NCBI RefSeq assembly: GCF_020731285.1
Contig: NZ_JAJFOW010000018.1
Coordinates: forward strand, 46,801-110,800
Source: Cohnella baijiui
GTDB taxonomy: Bacteria; Bacillota; Bacilli; Paenibacillales; Paenibacillaceae
Direction: 5' to 3'
Length of the DNA stretch: 64,000 nt
A model generated the notes under the pieces. It did not search any database. It saw nothing but the letters and a program-made list of their open reading frames with translations, and was not told the origin of the DNA. This document shows positions 8,666 through 17,606 of this stretch, in pieces. How positions within the stretch are numbered: the first letter of the stretch is position 1; each line of letters begins with the position of its first letter. Position numbers and translations under genes: made by a program.

Positions 8666-10005
8666 GCGGCCGTCGGATGAAGCCGCTCCCGCTGACGCTC
8701 GGAAGGATCGCCGCCTTCTGGCGCAAGGTATGGAAGGGCTGGCGTCTCGTTTTAGATTGGACGGTGCTGCTGTACCTCGCGCTGCCGGCGCTCTGGATCG
8801 GGAGCGGCATCTATCTGGAAGCGATGCGGCAGCCGCCGCCGTGGGTCGACGCCATTCCGGCGGCCGCGCCGATCCTGGTGCTCTCCCTTTTCATGGTGAG
8901 TGCCCGGCTGCGGACGTTTGCCGACCCGGGAGACGGCCTGTTTCTTCGCCATTATCGCGGGTGGACCGCCAAGCTGACCGCGGCGGGACTGGCATACACG
9001 CTGGCGGCACGTTTGCTGCTCGCGGTTACGTTGACGGCGATCGTCTATCCTCTCATGTCGTCCAGGCTCGGCTGGTCCGCGGCCCAAAGCGCCGAGTTGG
9101 CCGCAGCGTCCGCACTGCTCGGGTTCGTCTGGGCGCTGCTGCGGGACGGGATCGAACGGCGCTGGACCGGCTGGCGGCGGACGACCGCCAATTTGGCGGC
9201 CCGCATCGTCCTGTTGACCGGATGGGGGTACGCCGCCGGCTGGTTGTTCAGGGCGGGGATTCCGCTGATCTATGCCGTCGTCGGCCTCTTTTTGCTCGCG
9301 CTCTTTCTCGCTTGGCGACGGATATTCGCCTTCGGCGCGTTCGCGTTGGAGGTGGACGTCGAGCGGGACGCTTATGCGGCCTGCGTCCGCTGGATTTTGT
9401 TCGAGGCGGGCGAGGTCGTCAACCCGCCTTCGACGAAGCGCCCGCTGCTGCTGCCGAAGCCGGTCCGCCTGTTTCGGCGGCGGGATGCAAGGCGGCGCGT
9501 GGCGGAGCTTTGGCTGAAAGCGACCCTTCGCGATCCGAGCATGCTGCGGAGCCTCCTCGTCTTGACCGGCGCCGGATCGATCGCCGTCTGGCTGACGCCG
9601 GTGTGGATCGCGGCCATCGCTTGGGTGGCGATGGTCCTGCTCACGATTCTGTGGCTGCACGGACAATGGAACCAATGGACGACCGAGCGTTACGTCGCGC
9701 TGTTCGATTGGGAGGAAGAGACGCTCCACCGGGGTGAGGAGAGAGCCCGAACCGCGCTGGGGATGCCCATCGCGCTGCTTTGGGCGCTGCTTATCGGCCT
9801 GCAGGTCGGAATCCGCTACGACGGCTGGGCTTGGCTCGCGGCCATTGCCGTTCCGATCGCGGGGTGGGCGGTCGTTCGGTTCATGAACGTGCAGGCAACG
9901 GATTGGTATATGCTTCGGGCGCGCGCGAAGGCGCGGCTTGAAGCGGAAAAGAGGCACAAGGAGGCGGAAGCCGATGAAGCCGAACCATCCGATCCACCTG
10001 CTTAA
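8662..10005 (+). CDS. ecsB: ABC transporter permease, EcsB type
   Basis: This protein of about 447 residues has several hydrophobic segments, e.g. around LYLALPALWIGSGIYL, AAPILVLSLFMV, LLGFVWALL, YAVVGLFLLALFLAW and the pair near 300-340, and a charged, lysine/glutamate-rich C-terminal tail. That pattern and its position directly after ecsA identify it as the EcsB membrane subunit. The GTG at 8662 overlaps the ecsA stop; ATG 8677 (MKPLPLTLGRI) is an alternative start without a better ribosome site. Its last 32 bases overlap the next gene, extending the coupled unit to three genes. Confidence 0.82.
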   Translation: MSGRRMKPLPLTLGRIAAFWRKVWKGWRLVLDWTVLLYLALPALWIGSGIYLEAMRQPPPWVDAIPAAAPILVLSLFMVSARLRTFADPGDGLFLRHYRGWTAKLTAAGLAYTLAARLLLAVTLTAIVYPLMSSRLGWSAAQSAELAAASALLGFVWALLRDGIERRWTGWRRTTANLAARIVLLTGWGYAAGWLFRAGIPLIYAVVGLFLLALFLAWRRIFAFGAFALEVDVERDAYAACVRWILFEAGEVVNPPSTKRPLLLPKPVRLFRRRDARRRVAELWLKATLRDPSMLRSLLVLTGAGSIAVWLTPVWIAAIAWVAMVLLTILWLHGQWNQWTTERYVALFDWEEETLHRGEERARTALGMPIALLWALLIGLQVGIRYDGWAWLAAIAVPIAGWAVVRFMNVQATDWYMLRARAKARLEAEKRHKEAEADEAEPSDPPA

Positions 10006-10960
10006 CGGGGATGCGTCGGAAGCGGCGCTCGAAGCGGCCGGGGTCCCCGGCATGCGCTGCGTATGGCGGGAGATCTATACGGCTGGCCCGCTCGCACCGG
10101 ATTGGCGCGTGCTGTGGCGGACCGAGCGCCGCATGGCGTGGCTCGAAGCGCACTACGGCATCCCGCGGGGCGACTTCGTTCGGGAGGCGCTTATGCGCGG
10201 CGGTGTTTGGACGACGGCGATGACGCTGGGCGTTCCGCTCGCGATCTGGTCCGACCCGGACTTGTTCGATCAGACGATCCTGATGGCGATCTGCTGGGGG
10301 CGCGTGCAAGAGAAGGCCGCGAAGCCCGGGCAGGAGCTTCACTATGTGCCGCTGCCTGCCGGCCCGCCCGACGCGGGGGCCATGCAGGACGCATGGCAGC
10401 GCCGCGAAACGTTGGGTGCAGCGGCCATCCAAGCTGCTGCGCGAGCCTGGGAGGCGTATGCCGCCGCCGACCCCGAGGCGCTGCGGCGTTGGCTGGAGGA
10501 GGAAGGGGAGACGCCGCAGCTCGCAGCGCTTGTCGAAGCCTTGCGGTTCCATTTGCTGCGTTTCCCGGGAGCGGACGGGCTGGGGATCGTCGAGCGGGAG
10601 ACGCTGCTCGCGTTCGACGAAGCCGGCGATTTCGGCGAATCGCCGGACGTCGGAGCCGAGGGGTTAAGCGCCCTAACTCTGTTCGGGCGAGTCGCGCCGC
10701 GCGTACCGTTGTTCTGGATGGGCGACCTGCAGTTTTGGCGCTGCCTGGAGAGGCTGGCCGCGTCCGATCCGCCGCTCGTGCGCGCCCGGTCTGCGGACGG
10801 AACGGACCACGCGCTGCCGCCCAGGCTGCCGCGTCTTCACGACGACCCGGCCGGATGCGCCGGATTGCGCTACGCGCTCACCCGTGCGGGACGCGACGTA
10901 CTGGACGGCGTGCGTATGGCGCCCGAGGGCGTGACGGAATGCGAAAGGCTCAGGCTATAA
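9974..10960 (+). CDS. DUF1835 domain protein
   Basis: This 328-residue cytoplasmic protein opens with PIHLLNGDASEAALEAAG and CVWREIYTAGPLAPD, the pattern of the DUF1835 family. The C-terminal third (VPLFWMGDLQFWRCLERL, then a short basic end) fits the DUF3658 domain that usually follows it. The biochemical role is unknown. ATG 9974 has AAGGAGG nine bases upstream (9958-9964). The start lies inside the last codons of ecsB, so its translation probably depends on ecsAB. Whether it works with EcsAB is inference from the overlap only. Confidence 0.75.
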   Translation: MKPNHPIHLLNGDASEAALEAAGVPGMRCVWREIYTAGPLAPDWRVLWRTERRMAWLEAHYGIPRGDFVREALMRGGVWTTAMTLGVPLAIWSDPDLFDQTILMAICWGRVQEKAAKPGQELHYVPLPAGPPDAGAMQDAWQRRETLGAAAIQAAARAWEAYAAADPEALRRWLEEEGETPQLAALVEALRFHLLRFPGADGLGIVERETLLAFDEAGDFGESPDVGAEGLSALTLFGRVAPRVPLFWMGDLQFWRCLERLAASDPPLVRARSADGTDHALPPRLPRLHDDPAGCAGLRYALTRAGRDVLDGVRMAPEGVTECERLRL

Positions 10961-11069
10961 ATTCGGCTAAGGATTCGGCATAAGGATGAAGAAGAGCATT
11001 AAGATGAGCCATATCCAGGCGAGGGGAAGCCGAGTAGCTGAAGCCGTCCATTCCGCGTCCCGCATTCGG

Positions 11070-11095
11070 CCTCCCCTCGGTACAGAGGAGAGGCC
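11070..11095 (+). other. GC-rich hairpin in 286-bp gap
   Basis: GCCTCcCCTC (11070-11079) can pair with GAGGaGAGGC (11086-11095) around a six-base loop. The same CCTCCCCTCG strand can alternatively pair with CGAGGGGAAGCCGA further upstream (around 11020-11033). Two competing stems are possible. It may serve as a weak terminator after the DUF1835 gene; no clear T-run. Confidence 0.35.
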
Positions 11096-11246
11096 GTCTG
11101 TCTGTTTAGTTCCGTCATTTTGCACGCCTTGTCCCCATCCGCCGCATCTCCCTCCCAGCTTTGGTCGTACCATACATGGGGCGGGCTTCCGCCGGACATG
11201 TTAAGGTCGAATGCCCAAGACCAATGACAGGGAGAAGATGCGAGCC

Positions 11247-11627
11247 ATGAGCCATCATGCGGCCTTGATGTTTCAATTTCCCCAAGAGAACAACGCCCGC
11301 CTCGCCTACGATACGCTGGAGGAGCTGGGCTACGAGCCTCACCTGCACCCGGGGGCAAGACTCCATATCCACGTGGTGAACGAGGACCTGACATCCGCGC
11401 TCGAAATCGTGCAGAGCTTCGGCGGCGAAATGATCGAACGGGCTGCGGCCGAAGAGTCGTCGCTGACCTCGGCGGCTTACGGACTCGACTGCATCCCGAT
11501 CCCCGCCCACACGGTGAACGAGGATTGGGTGGATGCGGTCGCTGTCGCCGCTCCGGACGATGGAGCGCCGGTCGAGCGCCGCTTCGAGCCGGATGACGGC
11601 TCGTACGACCACTTCGAAGCCCGATAG
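11247..11627 (+). CDS. Conserved small protein of unknown function
   Basis: This 126-residue protein is soluble and acidic. The first 60 residues alternate predicted strand and helix (AALMFQFPQ, NARLAYDTLEELGYE, RLHIHVV, DLTSALEIVQSFGGEM), like a small ferredoxin-like or ACT-like fold. The C-terminal end (RRFEPDDGSYDHFEAR) is acidic and probably flexible. I do not recognise a family with certainty. ATG 11247 is chosen because AGGGAG (11229-11234) is 12 bases upstream; ATG 11238 is too close to that site. A hairpin without a strong T-run follows. Confidence 0.65.
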   Translation: MSHHAALMFQFPQENNARLAYDTLEELGYEPHLHPGARLHIHVVNEDLTSALEIVQSFGGEMIERAAAEESSLTSAAYGLDCIPIPAHTVNEDWVDAVAVAAPDDGAPVERRFEPDDGSYDHFEAR

Positions 11628-11648
11628 ATCCGAAGCCGTATCGGGAGC

Positions 11649-11673
11649 AACGCGAAGCCGCAGGCTTCGCGTT
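11649..11673 (+). terminator. Hairpin after small unknown gene
   Basis: Perfect 11-bp stem AACGCGAAGCC / GGCTTCGCGTT around GCA. Only TTCTC follows, so termination would be inefficient. Confidence 0.5.
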
Positions 11674-11721
11674 CTCGTCGCGGGCTCCGTGGGTCCCTTA
11701 AAAATGAGAATAAAAAAGCGC

Positions 11722-11769
11722 TTGCAACTTTCCGGGCGGTTGGTCTATAATGAACCCGAAACGTTTTGG
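11722..11769 (+). promoter_or_regulatory. Promoter and operator of the LacI-family gene
   Basis: TTGCAA (11722-11727), an 18-bp spacer and a consensus TATAAT (11746-11751). The operator copy CCGAAACGTTTTGG (11756-11769) lies just downstream, around the expected transcription start, and ends only 14 bases before the start codon. It nearly equals the two copies at 12827 and 12867, which argues for autorepression. An AAGCGCTTGCA segment over the -35 resembles half of a CcpA cre site; this is weak. Confidence 0.8.
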
Positions 11770-11783
11770 AAAGGTGTTTGCAC

Positions 11784-12803
11784 ATGGCTACCATAAAAGA
11801 CATCGCAAAACAGGCAGGTGTATCCGTCACTACGGTATCCAGAGCGCTAAACGGCTACGACGACGTCAACGAAGTTACGCGCAAGAAGATCAAACGGATC
11901 GCGGAAGAGCTGTCGTACAGTCCCAACGCCGTTGCGAGAAGTCTCGTATCCAAGAAGACGCGGACGATCGGCCTCATCATTTCCGACATCAACCGAGCGG
12001 GCGCGAAGGACGCGTTCGCCTACGAAGTGCTGTGCGGCATCAACGACCGTGCGGGAGATCTGAACTACGACCTGCTGCTGTTCAGCACCAGCCCGACCAA
12101 GCAGATCGAGAAGTCGTATACGACGCTGTGCAAGGAACGCAACGTCGAAGGCGCGATCATCTCCGGTCTGCGGCTCGACGACCCCTATCTCCATGAGGTC
12201 ATCGATCAAAACGCGTTTCCGTGCGTGCTGATCGACATTCCGCGAACGGGGGACAACGTCGGCCACATCACGTCCGACAGCCGGGTGGGGGCGAGCATGG
12301 CCGTCCGTCATCTGCTCGAAGGCGGGCACCGCCGGATCGCGATGATCAACGGGCACGACCAGGCGTCCGTCAGCAAGGAACGTTACGAAGGGTACAAGGA
12401 CGCCCTCCGGGAAGCGGGCCTCGAGGTCCGGGAGGACAGCGTCTACGACGGCTTCTTTACGGAGGACGGCGGCGCCGAAGCGATGTACCAGATTTTGATC
12501 CGCCATCCCGACGTGACCGCCGTCTTTTGCGCGAGCGACTTGATGGCGCTGGGAGCGATGCGGACGCTCGAGAAGTTGGGGCGGAAGGTGCCGGACGACA
12601 TGTCCGTGATCGGCTTCGACGATATTACCATCTCGGCGTACTGTTCGCCGAAGCTGACGACGATCCGCCAGGACAAATACGAGCTGGGCTACCAGGGCGC
12701 GCAGCTGCTCATCGACATGCTGGAGCAGCGCACCGACAACCGGAAAATTTTACTCAACAACCAATTGATCGTACGTGAAAGCACGCGGCCTCTTCAGAAG
12801 TGA
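11784..12803 (+). CDS. LacI-family transcriptional repressor
   Basis: This 339-residue protein has the LacI DNA-binding head at its start (ATIKDIAKQAGVSVTTVSRALNG, then SYSPNAVARSL hinge) and a periplasmic-binding-protein-like effector domain from about residue 60. The C-terminal half contains AVFCASDLMALGAM and IGFDDI, both typical of the family. GGAAAGG at 11768-11774 supports ATG 11784. The 14-bp palindrome CCRAAACGTTTYGG occurs at its own promoter and twice before the next gene. The repressor therefore probably controls itself, the debranching-type glucosidase and the sugar ABC importer downstream. The inducer is probably an oligosaccharide, by inference from those genes. Confidence 0.9.
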   Translation: MATIKDIAKQAGVSVTTVSRALNGYDDVNEVTRKKIKRIAEELSYSPNAVARSLVSKKTRTIGLIISDINRAGAKDAFAYEVLCGINDRAGDLNYDLLLFSTSPTKQIEKSYTTLCKERNVEGAIISGLRLDDPYLHEVIDQNAFPCVLIDIPRTGDNVGHITSDSRVGASMAVRHLLEGGHRRIAMINGHDQASVSKERYEGYKDALREAGLEVREDSVYDGFFTEDGGAEAMYQILIRHPDVTAVFCASDLMALGAMRTLEKLGRKVPDDMSVIGFDDITISAYCSPKLTTIRQDKYELGYQGAQLLIDMLEQRTDNRKILLNNQLIVRESTRPLQK

Positions 12804-12826
12804 ACCGCGTTTTCTCGAAATGGTTT

Positions 12827-12880
12827 CCAAAACGTTTCGGATCACGTTCCTTTTTTTAGCCTTCATCCGAAACGTTTCGG
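12827..12880 (+). promoter_or_regulatory. Twin LacI-type operators before the glucosidase gene
   Basis: CCAAAACGTTTCGG (12827-12840) and the perfect palindrome CCGAAACGTTTCGG (12867-12880) lie 40 bp apart, measured start to start. With the copy at 11756 they make three sites for one regulator. The 40-bp distance is near four helical turns, which would put both on one face of the DNA. Confidence 0.8.
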
Positions 12881-12924
12881 TAATGAAAGGATAGAGAGAA
12901 AAAAGACGCCAGGGGAGAGAACAT

Positions 12925-15048
12925 ATGGAGTACAGAGTGATTAAAAACAACGACGTCTTCCTCATGACCGATCGCAACGGGGACATTCCGGGAGGCTCCC
13001 AAAACGGGCTCTACCTGCGGGACACGCGCTTCCTGAACGAAATGAAGCTGACGGTAAACGACAGGCCGCCCATCCTGCTCTCTTCGGCGGCGGACGAGAA
13101 CTATCTCGCCCGCATTCGACTGACGAACGAGCATATGGAGGAGGACGGCAAGGTTCGGTTGTGGCGGGAATCCGTCGAGCTGATCCGCGAGCGCTTCATC
13201 CACGACGACGTGCTGTACGAAACGATCGCCATGACCAACTACTCGACCACTGCGATCGCCTTCGATTTGAAGGTCGCGTTCGAGGCGGACTTCGCGGACA
13301 TGTTTGTCGTGCGGGGCTTCCAGCCGGCGGAGGAACTGGGCAAGATCACGGGCCGTTCGGCGGACCGGACGCAGTGGCGCGCCGAATATCTCGGCGCCGA
13401 CGGGCTCGCCAAGCGGACGGACATCCGGTGGAGTGTGCCGGCCGACGCCGTCTCCGAAACGGGCGAGATCGGGTTCGCGGTGCGGCTCGCGCCGGCCGAA
13501 TCCAAGATCATCACGTTTACCGTGCTGCCTTCGATCGACGGCAAGATTCCGAAGGCGCGGCCGAAAGAGGAAGCGCTGGACGCGCTGAAAAGCTCGTACG
13601 ACGAATGGACGGCCGACACGATGAAGGTGTCTAGCGACAGCGCCGTGCTGGATCGTTTGTACGATCGCGGCGTGCAGGACCTGCGGGTGCTGCTTACGGA
13701 TTTCGGCTACGGCCTGTTCCCCGTGGCGGGGCTGCCGTGGTACGCGGTGCCGTTCGGCCGCGACAGCTTGATCGCCGCCTTGCAGATGCTGCCGCTCCGT
13801 CCGGAGATCGCCCGCGGGACGCTGCAGATGATGGCCGCTTTTCAAGGGGAAGAAGTAAACCCGTGGTTTGACGAGCAGCCCGGCAAAATCATGCACGAGC
13901 TGCGCAATGGGGAGCTGGCCCGGTCCGGCCAAGTGCCGTTCGCGCCGTACTACGGCAGCATCGACTCTACGCCGCTGTTCGTGCTTCTCGCGGCGGAGTA
14001 CGCGCACTGGACCGGAGATACCGCTACGATCGGCGAGCTGCTTCCGGCCATCGAGAAAGCGCTCGCGTGGATCGATCAGTACGGCGACCGCGACGCGGAC
14101 GGATTCGTGGAATACTTTCAAGAGTCGTCCAAAGGGATCGCGAACCAAGGCTGGAAGGACTCAGCCGACTCCGTCATCCACGCGGACGGCCGGTTCGCGG
14201 CAGCGCCAATCGCCCTGGTCGAGGTGCAAGGATATGTATACCAAGCCAAGAGCCGCCTCGCGCCCATTGCGGAGCGCCTCGGGCACCCGGAACTCGCGGC
14301 ACGGCTTCGGGCCGAAGCCGAGAAGCTTCGGGAAGCGTTCGATCCGGCCTTCTGGATGGAGAACGAAGCGTTCTACGCCATTGCCCTCGACGCGGACAAC
14401 GCGCAAGTGCGTTCGGTCACGTCGAACCCGGGGCATCTGCTCATGAGCGGCATTGTGCCGCCGGAGCGGGCCGCGCAGGTCGCGCAGCGGCTCGTCGCAC
14501 CCGACATGTTCAGCGGCTACGGCATCCGGACGATGTCGTCGGCGTCCACGGGCTACAACCCGATGAGCTACCACGACGGCAGCATCTGGCCGCACGACAA
14601 CGCGATGACGCTGCTCGGTATGAGCCGGGCGGGGCTGGCGCAAGAGGCGGCGAAGGTCGCGGGCGGACTGCTGAAGGCGGCCGAAAAATTCGAGTACTAC
14701 CGGCTTCCGGAGCTGTTCTGCGGCTACGACGAGTCGATCGGCTACCCGGTATCCTACCCGGTCGCCTGCTCGCCGCAAGCCTGGGCGGCCGGCACCTCCG
14801 TCACGCTCGTCCAGACGATGTTGGGCATTCAGCCAGACGCGCTTGGCGGCACGATCCGGCTGCATCCGTATTTGCCGGAAGGCGTGAACGTGCTGCGGGT
14901 AGCGGACGTTCGCGTAGCCGACGGGAAGCTGACCGTGACGATCCGTCGCGGGCCGGCCGCGGGGCCGCTCCAGGTGGAGGTCGCGGGCAACACGACCGGC
15001 TGCAGGGTCGAGATCGCCGGCGCGGCCGCGGTCGCAACGAGGGATTAA
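12925..15048 (+). CDS. Amylo-alpha-1,6-glucosidase (glycogen debranching-type)
   Basis: This 707-residue cytoplasmic protein has an N-terminal glycogen-debranching N domain (about 5-215, starting EYRVIKNNDVFLMTDRNGDI and LRDTRFLNEM). An alpha/alpha-toroid GDE C-terminal domain follows (about 240-640). Within it are GLPWYAVPFGRDSLIAALQM (near 270), SKGIANQGWKDSADSVIHADG and CSPQAWAAGT. There is no signal peptide, so the substrate is imported, which fits the ABC importer behind it. The exact bond and chain length cannot be told; proteins of this group act on alpha-1,6 branches or related glucosides. A GGGGAG ribosome site precedes ATG 12925. Confidence 0.85.
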   Translation: MEYRVIKNNDVFLMTDRNGDIPGGSQNGLYLRDTRFLNEMKLTVNDRPPILLSSAADENYLARIRLTNEHMEEDGKVRLWRESVELIRERFIHDDVLYETIAMTNYSTTAIAFDLKVAFEADFADMFVVRGFQPAEELGKITGRSADRTQWRAEYLGADGLAKRTDIRWSVPADAVSETGEIGFAVRLAPAESKIITFTVLPSIDGKIPKARPKEEALDALKSSYDEWTADTMKVSSDSAVLDRLYDRGVQDLRVLLTDFGYGLFPVAGLPWYAVPFGRDSLIAALQMLPLRPEIARGTLQMMAAFQGEEVNPWFDEQPGKIMHELRNGELARSGQVPFAPYYGSIDSTPLFVLLAAEYAHWTGDTATIGELLPAIEKALAWIDQYGDRDADGFVEYFQESSKGIANQGWKDSADSVIHADGRFAAAPIALVEVQGYVYQAKSRLAPIAERLGHPELAARLRAEAEKLREAFDPAFWMENEAFYAIALDADNAQVRSVTSNPGHLLMSGIVPPERAAQVAQRLVAPDMFSGYGIRTMSSASTGYNPMSYHDGSIWPHDNAMTLLGMSRAGLAQEAAKVAGGLLKAAEKFEYYRLPELFCGYDESIGYPVSYPVACSPQAWAAGTSVTLVQTMLGIQPDALGGTIRLHPYLPEGVNVLRVADVRVADGKLTVTIRRGPAAGPLQVEVAGNTTGCRVEIAGAAAVATRD

Positions 15049-15171
15049 GCGGGAAGGGAAGGCCGAGCGGCGCGAACCGTCCCGGACGGTACCTCCGGGG
15101 CGGCGGCCGCGACGGCCTGGCCCGATCCGTTTGATTATAGATGTACACATAAAAAAGGGAGGAAGATCAGT

Positions 15172-16503
15172 ATGAAACGCAAAGCAACAGGCACGGCTGC
15201 ACTCCTGCTATCGGTCATGATGGTGGCTTCCGCTTGCGGAAGCAGCTCGAACAACGGCAAGGGGGACACGGCTTCTCCATCCGGTTCGGCATCTTCGTCC
15301 GCCCAGGCTTCCGCATCTCCCGAAGCATCCCAAGCGCCCGTCGAGGTCACACTCGCAGGCTGGGGCTCCTCGCCCGAAGAGCAAGCGCTGCTCCAGCAAG
15401 TGCTGGACGAATTCCAAACGAAAAACCCGAACATTAAAGTCAAATACGAAGTCATCGCCGATCAATATATGGACGTCATCAAAACCCGCCTCATCGGCAA
15501 CGAAGCGCCGGACGTGTTTTACCTCGACGCCTTCGAAGCGCCGGGCCTGATCGAGAAGGACGTCCTGGAGCCGCTCGACGGCTACGTGACCGACGATTTC
15601 GACCTGGGCGATTTCGAGCAGCCGGCGGTCGACGCCTTCAAGGCGAAGGACGGCAAGATCTACGGCTTCCCGAAAGACACCTCTACGCTGGCACTGTTCT
15701 ACAACAAGAAAATGTTCGCCGACGCCGGCATCACCGCGCCTCCGACCACGTGGGACGAATTGCAAGCGGTATCGGAAAAGCTGACCAAGAAAAAAGGCAA
15801 CAAAGTGGAAGTATACGGCCTCGGCCAAGCGCCTGAGCTGGCGCGCCAGATGTTCATGCTGAATGCCTTCGGCGGCAAGCTGGCAGACGATCAAGGCATG
15901 GCCGCGTTCGATACGCCGGAAGCGCTTCAAGGACTGCAGCTCGTCGTAGACCAACACCTGAAGGCCGGCACGGCCGGCCAGCCGTCCGACGTCGGCGCCG
16001 GATGGGGCGGCGAAATGTTCGGCCAGCAAAAGGCCGCCATGGTGCTGGAGGGCAACTGGGCGATCCCGTATCTGCAAACGAACTTCAAGGACCTCGACTT
16101 CGGCACTGCGGAAGTGCCGACGGTCAACGGCAAGAAGGGCACGATGGCCTTCACCGTCGCTTACGTCATGAACAAGCAATCGCAGCATAAGGAAGCGGCC
16201 TGGAAGCTGCTCTCCTACCTGACGGGCAAGGAAGGCATGAAGACGTGGACCAGCAAAGGCTTCGCTCTGCCGACCCGCAAATCCGTCTCGGCCGAGCTCG
16301 GCTACGACAAGGACGCGCTGCGCGGCGCGCTCGTCGCGGGCAGCTCCTACGCGACGCCGTGGCAAGCCGGCTCGTCGCTGCCGACGATCATGAACAACTT
16401 CAACAACCAGTTCATCGCGGCGTACACGAACAAGTCCTCTCTGGCGGACGCCATGAAGAAGGCGCAGGAGACCGCGAACAAAGAGATCAAAGCGGGATCC
16501 TGA
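15172..16503 (+). CDS. Sugar ABC transporter substrate-binding lipoprotein
   Basis: This 443-residue family 1 solute-binding protein has a lipoprotein signal (MKRKATGTAALLLSVMMV, lipobox ASAC at about 20-23) and then a Ser/Gly/Ala-rich tether. The mature part has the MalE-like fold: VTLAGWGSSPEEQALLQQVL, an RLIGNEAPDVFYLD segment and YGFPKDTSTLALFYNKKMF. It would be anchored outside the membrane and deliver oligosaccharides to the two permeases that follow. No dedicated ATPase is encoded here, so a shared MsmX/UgpC-type ATPase elsewhere is likely. GGGAGG precedes the start. Confidence 0.92.
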   Translation: MKRKATGTAALLLSVMMVASACGSSSNNGKGDTASPSGSASSSAQASASPEASQAPVEVTLAGWGSSPEEQALLQQVLDEFQTKNPNIKVKYEVIADQYMDVIKTRLIGNEAPDVFYLDAFEAPGLIEKDVLEPLDGYVTDDFDLGDFEQPAVDAFKAKDGKIYGFPKDTSTLALFYNKKMFADAGITAPPTTWDELQAVSEKLTKKKGNKVEVYGLGQAPELARQMFMLNAFGGKLADDQGMAAFDTPEALQGLQLVVDQHLKAGTAGQPSDVGAGWGGEMFGQQKAAMVLEGNWAIPYLQTNFKDLDFGTAEVPTVNGKKGTMAFTVAYVMNKQSQHKEAAWKLLSYLTGKEGMKTWTSKGFALPTRKSVSAELGYDKDALRGALVAGSSYATPWQAGSSLPTIMNNFNNQFIAAYTNKSSLADAMKKAQETANKEIKAGS

Positions 16504-16535
16504 TCCTCCCGCACGCCTCCCGGGCGCCGTTCGAA

Positions 16536-16566
16536 GCGAAGCCGCGTCGGATCGACGCGGCTTCGC
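16536..16566 (+). other. Perfect 14-bp hairpin between binding-protein and permease genes
   Basis: GCGAAGCCGCGTCG (16536-16549), loop GAT, then CGACGCGGCTTCGC (16553-16566). No T-run follows. In many sugar ABC operons such a stem protects the 5' message and lets the binding protein outnumber the permeases. Confidence 0.75.
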
Positions 16567-16593
16567 CTGCCGGCGGCGCCGCCGGTGGGCGCG

Positions 16594-16641
16594 AAACGAG
16601 TGAAGCCGCAAAGCCTCCGGCATTACGGCTTTAGTCGTTTT
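16594..16641 (+). other. Second intercistronic hairpin, possible attenuator
   Basis: AAACGA (16594-16599) pairs with TCGTTT (16635-16640), and TGAAGCCG with CGGCTTTA just inside, leaving a loop of about 20 bases. Four T residues lie at the 3' end. It may cause partial termination before the permease genes. Confidence 0.5.
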
Positions 16642-16697
16642 GACGTCCCAACGCGAATGGCGGACCTCTCAATCCAAGGAAAGGAGAACGATGACTG

Positions 16698-17594
16698 ATG
16701 GCAAAACCAGGAGGCAAACGAAGAGGGATGGAGGCGCTGGCGGGGTACGGATTCATGTCCCCGGTCATTTTGATTCTCGGCTGCTTTTTGCTCCTGCCGA
16801 TCCTCTACGCGATATTCCTGTCGCTGCACAAGGTGAACCTGCTCGGCCATGTATCCTACAAGTTTACGGGCACCGCCAACTTCGAACGGATGGCAGACGA
16901 TCCCAGGCTGTGGATCGCCTTGCGGAATACGGCCAAGTACGCACTCATCGTCGTGCCCTGCCAGACGATCCTCGCACTCGTGCTGGCCGCCATCCTGAAC
17001 ATGAAGATCCGCTTCCGCAACTTTTTCCGGGTCGCGTTCTATCTGCCGACGGTCACGTCCTCGGCGGTGCTTGTGCTCATTTTCATGTGGATCTACAACC
17101 GCAACGGCCTGCTGAACTACCTGCTCGACGCGGTTGGCCTGCCTACCTATAACTGGCTGGGCGATCCGACCGTCGCCCTGTTCGGAATCATGATCATGAA
17201 CATCTGGTCGACGGCGCCGCTGTTCATGGTCATCTATTTGGCCGCGCTCCAGGACATCCCCGATTCGCTCTACGAAGCGGCGTCCATCGACGGCGCGAAC
17301 GCTTGGCAGAAGTTTTGGAAGATCACGGTGCCCCAGCTGAAGCCGGTGACGTTCTACGTCCTCGTCATGGGGATCGTCGGCACGTTCCAGCTGTTCGACC
17401 AGTCGTACATTTTCTCGGCGGGATCGGGAGGACCGAACAACGCGACGCTCACGATGGTGCTGCTGATCTACCAATACGCCTTCAAAAACATGGACATGGG
17501 CTACGCCTCGGCGCTCGCCTTCATGCTGGCGGTCGTCATCATGCTCATCACGGTCGTGCAGCGGCTGCTGTTTAAGGAAGACAAAGCGAATTAG
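16698..17594 (+). CDS. Sugar ABC transporter permease (MalF type)
   Basis: This 298-residue membrane protein has about six transmembrane segments; the first is near 17-37 (FMSPVILILGCFLLLPILY). The EAA loop that contacts the ATPase reads EAASIDGANAWQKFWKITVP near residue 195. AAAGGAGAACGATGACTG precedes ATG 16698. It is co-transcribed with the binding lipoprotein upstream and the second permease 12 bp downstream. Together they form a CUT1-type (oligosaccharide) importer. Confidence 0.92.
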   Translation: MAKPGGKRRGMEALAGYGFMSPVILILGCFLLLPILYAIFLSLHKVNLLGHVSYKFTGTANFERMADDPRLWIALRNTAKYALIVVPCQTILALVLAAILNMKIRFRNFFRVAFYLPTVTSSAVLVLIFMWIYNRNGLLNYLLDAVGLPTYNWLGDPTVALFGIMIMNIWSTAPLFMVIYLAALQDIPDSLYEAASIDGANAWQKFWKITVPQLKPVTFYVLVMGIVGTFQLFDQSYIFSAGSGGPNNATLTMVLLIYQYAFKNMDMGYASALAFMLAVVIMLITVVQRLLFKEDKAN

Positions 17595-17606
17595 GAGGGA
17601 ACCCGG

